A stretch of DNA of 9,200 nucleotides, taken from assembly GCA_938048925.1 (NCBI GenBank), contig CALITV010000290.1:1-9200 (forward strand), given 5' to 3'. Below the pieces are notes generated by a model, which ran no database searches, was not told where the DNA came from, and saw only the letters and a list, made by a program, of their open reading frames with translations. The position numbers and the translations under genes are program-made. Source of the DNA: an uncultured bacterium. Lineage in GTDB: Bacteria; UBP6; UBA1177; JAKLFG01. Numbering within the stretch: the stretch's first letter is position 1; the number at the start of each line of letters is the position of its first letter. Positions 5,694 to 9,200 of this stretch are shown in pieces.

Positions 5694-8600
5694 TCAGTTC
5701 GCCGTTATCGTCATATCGTCGAGGTAAACAAATCCACCTGTTGCAGGACCGGAGCCTTTGTAGACGCGGGTGCCCACCCGCAGATAGGCGGCGGTGGTGT
5801 GGGTGCAGGACAATGTCTTCTCCTGCCATGTCGTCGCGTCGGCGGTGTAGTCGGTATCGTAGGTCACAGTGAGATAGTTCTTGTTCGCGCCGTAGAACTG
5901 ACAGAGTAACCGACCGCTTCCATCGGGATTGTTGTCGTAGAACCAACCGCTCACGGTGTAAGTAGCGCCGGCCGTTATCGCGATATAGTCGCTCACGAAA
6001 TCTGTTTGAGCATTATCGTCAATGATGCGGGTCAGTTTTACCGAGGCGCTTCCACTGTGCACGAGCGTCGTCTCCTGTGCAACGCCGACACCGGCATCGG
6101 CGGTCCACTGATCGGGCGTGGCGCCGTTCGTCCACACCTCGAAATCGCCGTTGGGGACACCCCATTCTCCGCTCTCGCAATAATGGGTCGCCGTGTTGCA
6201 GACCGGTGTCGGATCGGCGCAGTCGCCGTCGTCGTTACACCGACCGCTCTGAGGAACGCAGGTGTCGCTCACACACTCCTCCCACGCGTCGCAGGTGTCT
6301 CCGCCGCAGAAGACCTGTTTTTTCACCATGTCGGTGGCGGAACGCGGCTCGAGTTTGCTGTTATCGAAGCCATAGAAGAGAACACCGGTTATGGTGGTGA
6401 ACATATCGCCGACCGTTGGCATCGGGTAGGGATAGAGGAGATCGTCTATGCGAAGATTGCCGGTTACGAGAAATTCGCCGTAGCCGAGGCTCGTGTCGAG
6501 CACGGTGACCTCTCCGACGGTTACGAGGACGGCGTTGTAGTCATCGGCATATTGACCGCCGGTGGCGATGTCGGCGGGCGAGACGATTACCGGCGCCGGG
6601 AGGGGCTGGGCGTTTCCTTCGATGGTCACCGCCGCCACCGAGGAGATCTCGAGAAGGCCATAGTAGTCTTGCAATATCCCTTGCACGGTGACTAAATCGC
6701 CAATCTGGGGCATCGTCGAGGAACCGTACACATAGATGCCGCTGAAGGCATAGCCGAGCACGGGGTCGTGGTCATCTTCGGGCACTTGGATAAAGAAACC
6801 ATTCGAACCGACTGCCGTAACGACGCCCTGCGTTTCGACGCTGTTCCCCGGAAGGACCGCGCCCGTTTTGAGATCATAGATAGGAATGATGCCGCAGGAG
6901 CCGAAGAGCGGATTCGGGGTGTTCGGGCAAGGGTCACAGGCGTCGCCAATGCCGTCACCATCGTTGTCAGCCTGATCAGGATTGACGAGGTAGGGACAGG
7001 TGTCTTCGCTGTTTGGGCTCCCGTCACCGTCTTTATCGTTCGGATCGAAAGTGGGGTTGGTACCAAGCGGGGTCGGATCACAAGCGTCACCGATACCGTC
7101 ACTATCAGCATCCCCTTGAAGGCCGTTGTCCACCGGACGAATAGGGTTGAAAACGAGGGGACAATTATCGGAAGTGTTGGCAATGCCGTCACCGTCGAGG
7201 TCTTCGCTCGTTGGCCCGTTGTAAGGGCGACTGTCGTCAGCACTCGTGCGGAGTGGAACGCAGGTCGGTTCGTTAGGCGGGGTGCCGCAGAAAAAGAGTG
7301 CATAAGCGGTGCTATTGGCTGCGATGAGTTGCGCATAGGTCTTTCCCGTTTCGCGTTCGATGCACGCAGTCTTTGCCCTGCCACAGACACCGCTCGGGAT
7401 CGCTTCACACCCCGTTTGACCACCTGGAACGGCACTCATGAGATCGCTGTCGCCGTAGAGCGGCATGCCACCGCGGAGGGTGAGCGCGACATCTTCTACC
7501 CCTGCATCCACAACTGCCTGATAAGGGTCGTCTTCGTAACCGGTGCCATCGAAGATGGCGATGTCAGCGAACTTGCCAACGCTCAGCGACCCGACGAGCG
7601 CCCCGAGCCGGAGCGCGATCGCGTTGTTTATCGTCGCCATTTGCCAGAGATCGCGGGCGGTGAAAAAATTATTGAAGTGGGCCACGTTGAGGTAATCGGC
7701 GCACTTGAGTTCGCGGAGCATGTTGATCGAACCGGAAGGGGTCCAGTCGGTCCCCATCCCGATGAGAACGCCGAGCGTGTGAAAAAGGGTCACCGGAGCG
7801 GTATTGCCGTAGAGCGCAATGTTGCTGCGCGGTGACCAGATGTGGGCGGTACCGTTCTCGGCCAATTCGAGTGCGTCCTGCGCGGTAAGCCCGATCAGGT
7901 GAATGAAGGCGCTGTTCGCTTCAGTGAGATCGCGACCACCGTTTGCGGTGCTCGAAAGGCAGAGAAACTCGTTGCGCGCCTCGGTATCTATCCCCTCCGA
8001 GACATGGGGAAGGTAACAGTCGTTATTGAGGACGGCCGCGGAATCAATGGCAGGATAGCCGCAGCCGCTCGCGAGAAGGGTGCCGTTGCTGTCGCCGAGC
8101 GGAAAGGTGCTGTAGTACACATCGGCAAAGGTGAGCCCGAGGGTCTCGTGGAACGATTGGTCCACATTGCGCAGAAATCCGGGGGCGCCGCCCGATCCGG
8201 CAATGATGGTGGTGCCGGCCATGACATTGCGCAGTTCGCCCCACTGCTTTTGTTCAGTGGTTGCACCACCGGAGGTCGAAATCTTGGTGTGGCCACGCAG
8301 CGGAATGCGCCAGTCGTGTCGGTGATCATAGCGCTCGGTCCCCCAACTCGCGGGGGCATTGTAAGTCCAACCGAGATGGTCGTGAGCATTGATGAGCGCC
8401 GGCGAGATGACCCCTTCGGCACACTCGATAACGGTCGCCGTCGCCGCCTCCGGTTCTCCGGAGCAGTCGCATCCGACGCAGATGATGTCGCCACCCGCTC
8501 CGACGAGAACCTCTCCGCCGCGGAGGATCCGATCGGGTGCGAGCACAATGCCGCGCAGTAGTTTGTTGGCACCGTTCGGTATGGCGGTGCACAACCCTTC

Positions 8601-9200
8601 GGCAGGAAGGACCAGTTCGGCACAGAAGGTTTCGGCGTAACCGGTGCCGGTGTCGTCGTCGGGCACTGTGGTGTCGTGGTCATACCCCGCATCGGCCGAA
8701 TCGGACAGGTCGGTTCCGTCTGGCTGATCGGCATCAGCGGCCGTATCGGTATCGGTTCCGGTTGCGATAACCATGTCGTCGAGCGAACGGGGCTCGAGTT
8801 TCGCGTTATCGAACGAGTAGTGCATAATGCCGGTGAGCGTCTCATATACTGTGCCAACCGGCGGGAAGGTATAGGTAAAGAGCGTATCGTCAACGCGCAG
8901 ATTGCCGGTAACCAGAAACTCGCCATAACCGAGCGTGGTATCGAGCACCGTGACCCCCTCGACGCTCACGAGGACCCCGTTGTAGGCCTCTTCGCGTGTG
9001 CCGCCGGTTCTTACCTCCTCGGGCAGGACGACGACCGGCTCCGGAATGGTGCCGCTGCCGAGTACCGTGATCGCTGTGATCGTCGAAAGTTGAAGGTTGC
9101 CATAGTAGTTCTTCACCGTCCCCGTCACTTCGACAAGGTCGCCAACGGCTGGTAAGGTGACAGCAGCGCCGTTTTGAACATACACGAAGATGCCGCTGTA
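5694..9200 (-). CDS. Giant extracellular mosaic protein: OB-like domain, amidohydrolase, TSP3 repeats, second OB-like domain, Cys-rich module, CBM4/9-like domain (5' end cut by window)
   Basis: The frame stays open to the right edge; GTG 9185 is internal because the preceding codons (YSGIF) continue the domain. Numbering here counts from that GTG (1163 residues). Domains in order: OB-like unit A (1-139); Asp/Thr-rich linker (142-182); amidohydrolase (about 205-580); thrombospondin type 3 repeats (661-757); OB-like unit B (about 767-953); an eight-cysteine module (960-1003); and a jelly-roll of carbohydrate-binding CBM4/9 look (1009-1163). The amidohydrolase is of the ATZ/TRZ branch, which hydrolyses amide, amine or ester bonds on small ring compounds. 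Its site appears intact: HDH (268-270), His394 in HVSEG, His429 in FIHLIGL and Asp480 in [11 protein letters not shown], as well as the signature [11 protein letters not shown] (450-460). Its extra cysteines and TSP3 calcium loops point to an extracellular location. The substrate is unknown. The missing N-terminus should hold the signal peptide. The stop TGA abuts the next gene's start. Confidence 0.92.
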   Translation of the reverse strand, partial: YSGIFVYVQNGAAVTLPAVGDLVEVTGTVKNYYGNLQLSTITAITVLGSGTIPEPVVVLPEEVRTGGTREEAYNGVLVSVEGVTVLDTTLGYGEFLVTGNLRVDDTLFTYTFPPVGTVYETLTGIMHYSFDNAKLEPRSLDDMVIATGTDTDTAADADQPDGTDLSDSADAGYDHDTTVPDDDTGTGYAETFCAELVLPAEGLCTAIPNGANKLLRGIVLAPDRILRGGEVLVGAGGDIICVGCDCSGEPEAATATVIECAEGVISPALINAHDHLGWTYNAPASWGTERYDHRHDWRIPLRGHTKISTSGGATTEQKQWGELRNVMAGTTIIAGSGGAPGFLRNVDQSFHETLGLTFADVYYSTFPLGDSNGTLLASGCGYPAIDSAAVLNNDCYLPHVSEGIDTEARNEFLCLSSTANGGRDLTEANSAFIHLIGLTAQDALELAENGTAHIWSPRSNIALYGNTAPVTLFHTLGVLIGMGTDWTPSGSINMLRELKCADYLNVAHFNNFFTARDLWQMATINNAIALRLGALVGSLSVGKFADIAIFDGTGYEDDPYQAVVDAGVEDVALTLRGGMPLYGDSDLMSAVPGGQTGCEAIPSGVCGRAKTACIERETGKTYAQLIAANSTAYALFFCGTPPNEPTCVPLRTSADDSRPYNGPTSEDLDGDGIANTSDNCPLVFNPIRPVDNGLQGDADSDGIGDACDPTPLGTNPTFDPNDKDGDGSPNSEDTCPYLVNPDQADNDGDGIGDACDPCPNTPNPLFGSCGIIPIYDLKTGAVLPGNSVETQGVVTAVGSNGFFIQVPEDDHDPVLGYAFSGIYVYGSSTMPQIGDLVTVQGILQDYYGLLEISSVAAVTIEGNAQPLPAPVIVSPADIATGGQYADDYNAVLVTVGEVTVLDTSLGYGEFLVTGNLRIDDLLYPYPMPTVGDMFTTITGVLFYGFDNSKLEPRSATDMVKKQVFCGGDTCDAWEECVSDTCVPQSGRCNDDGDCADPTPVCNTATHYCESGEWGVPNGDFEVWTNGATPDQWTADAGVGVAQETTLVHSGSASVKLTRIIDDNAQTDFVSDYIAITAGATYTVSGWFYDNNPDGSGRLLCQFYGANKNYLTVTYDTDYTADATTWQEKTLSCTHTTAAYLRVGTRVYKGSGPATGGFVYLDDMTITAN
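6327..6746 (-). repeat. OB-like unit, copy B
   Basis: The second copy matches copy A along its whole visible length ([28 protein letters not shown], and [15 protein letters not shown] at its end). The near-identical core is at 6450-6509. The domain probably begins further upstream, near 6887 ([16 protein letters not shown]), a part cut off in copy A. The two copies flank the amidohydrolase and TSP3 segments, so the duplication is dispersed rather than tandem. Confidence 0.8.
6915..7205 (-). repeat. Thrombospondin type 3 (TSP3) calcium-binding repeats
   Basis: The encoded segment (residues 661-757 of the mosaic protein) repeats the acidic loop DxDxDGxxD with paired cysteines: [40 protein letters not shown] and [12 protein letters not shown]. 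In known TSP3 domains such loops wrap calcium and form a stiff stalk. Here the segment links the amidohydrolase to OB-like copy B, which suggests a calcium-dependent spacer outside the cell. Confidence 0.9.
8769..9200 (-). repeat. OB-like unit, copy A (N-terminal part missing at window edge)
   Basis: This unit and the one at 6327-6746 encode the same domain. It runs from YSGIFVY through [21 protein letters not shown] to [16 protein letters not shown] core of 20 residues (8895-8954) differs at one position from copy B. The pattern VGD-V-V-G-V---YG--Q/E-S is typical of OB-fold modules in secreted bacterial nuclease-like proteins. The assignment to the OB fold is by eye. Confidence 0.8.

Noticed and set aside
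5694..5696. Possible recoding of TGA as a sense codon joining the two minus-strand genes
   Set aside because: TGA also ends the peptidase and glycosyltransferase genes at sensible places, and a signal peptide follows immediately, so ordinary termination is the simpler reading.
6768..7835. Long plus-strand open frame (355 codons) opposite the amidohydrolase gene
   Set aside because: It is antisense to a gene with clear catalytic motifs and TSP3 repeats, and its translation shows no domain or membrane pattern. Long antisense frames are expected in such GC-rich codon use.

Overview
The window looks like chromosomal DNA from a Gram-negative bacterium. It is fairly GC-rich, genes are tightly packed, and two reading frames carry lipoprotein or secretion signals. 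The largest protein is a secreted mosaic with thrombospondin type 3 repeats and a cysteine-rich module, a style common in Myxococcota and other 'deltaproteobacteria-like' or candidate-phylum genomes. That placement is only an impression; nothing here fixes the taxon.

Layout: the left half (1-4009) reads on the plus strand. It begins with the C-terminal three quarters of an M3-family oligoendopeptidase F, cut by the window edge. A polyprenyl-phosphate type GT2 glycosyltransferase with two C-terminal membrane helices follows 4 bp later. After a good sigma70-like promoter come a coiled-coil lipoprotein of unknown function and a small unrecognised secreted protein. Two tRNA genes follow, tRNA-Gln(CTG) and tRNA-Glu(CTC), both with encoded CCA.

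The right half (4017-9200) reads on the minus strand and converges on the tRNAs with a 7-bp gap. Its first gene, cut by the right edge, encodes a very large extracellular protein (more than 1160 residues visible). Domain order is: OB-like repeat A, Asp/Thr-rich linker, amidohydrolase with an intact metal site, TSP3 repeats, OB-like repeat B, an eight-cysteine module, and a CBM4/9-like beta-sandwich. Directly downstream, with stop TGA abutting start TTG in the same frame, is an exported serine beta-lactamase/PBP-like protein that has lost the residues of all three catalytic motifs and is probably a pseudoenzyme.

How the genes may work together: the two minus-strand genes look co-transcribed and translationally coupled, and both products leave the cytoplasm, so a shared envelope or surface role is plausible. 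The plus-strand genes look like ordinary housekeeping and envelope genes with no obvious shared pathway. No mobile element, CRISPR array, phage gene or recognisable defence system was seen. The points most worth a second look are the surface amidohydrolase mosaic with its duplicated flanking domains, and the dead beta-lactamase-fold partner.
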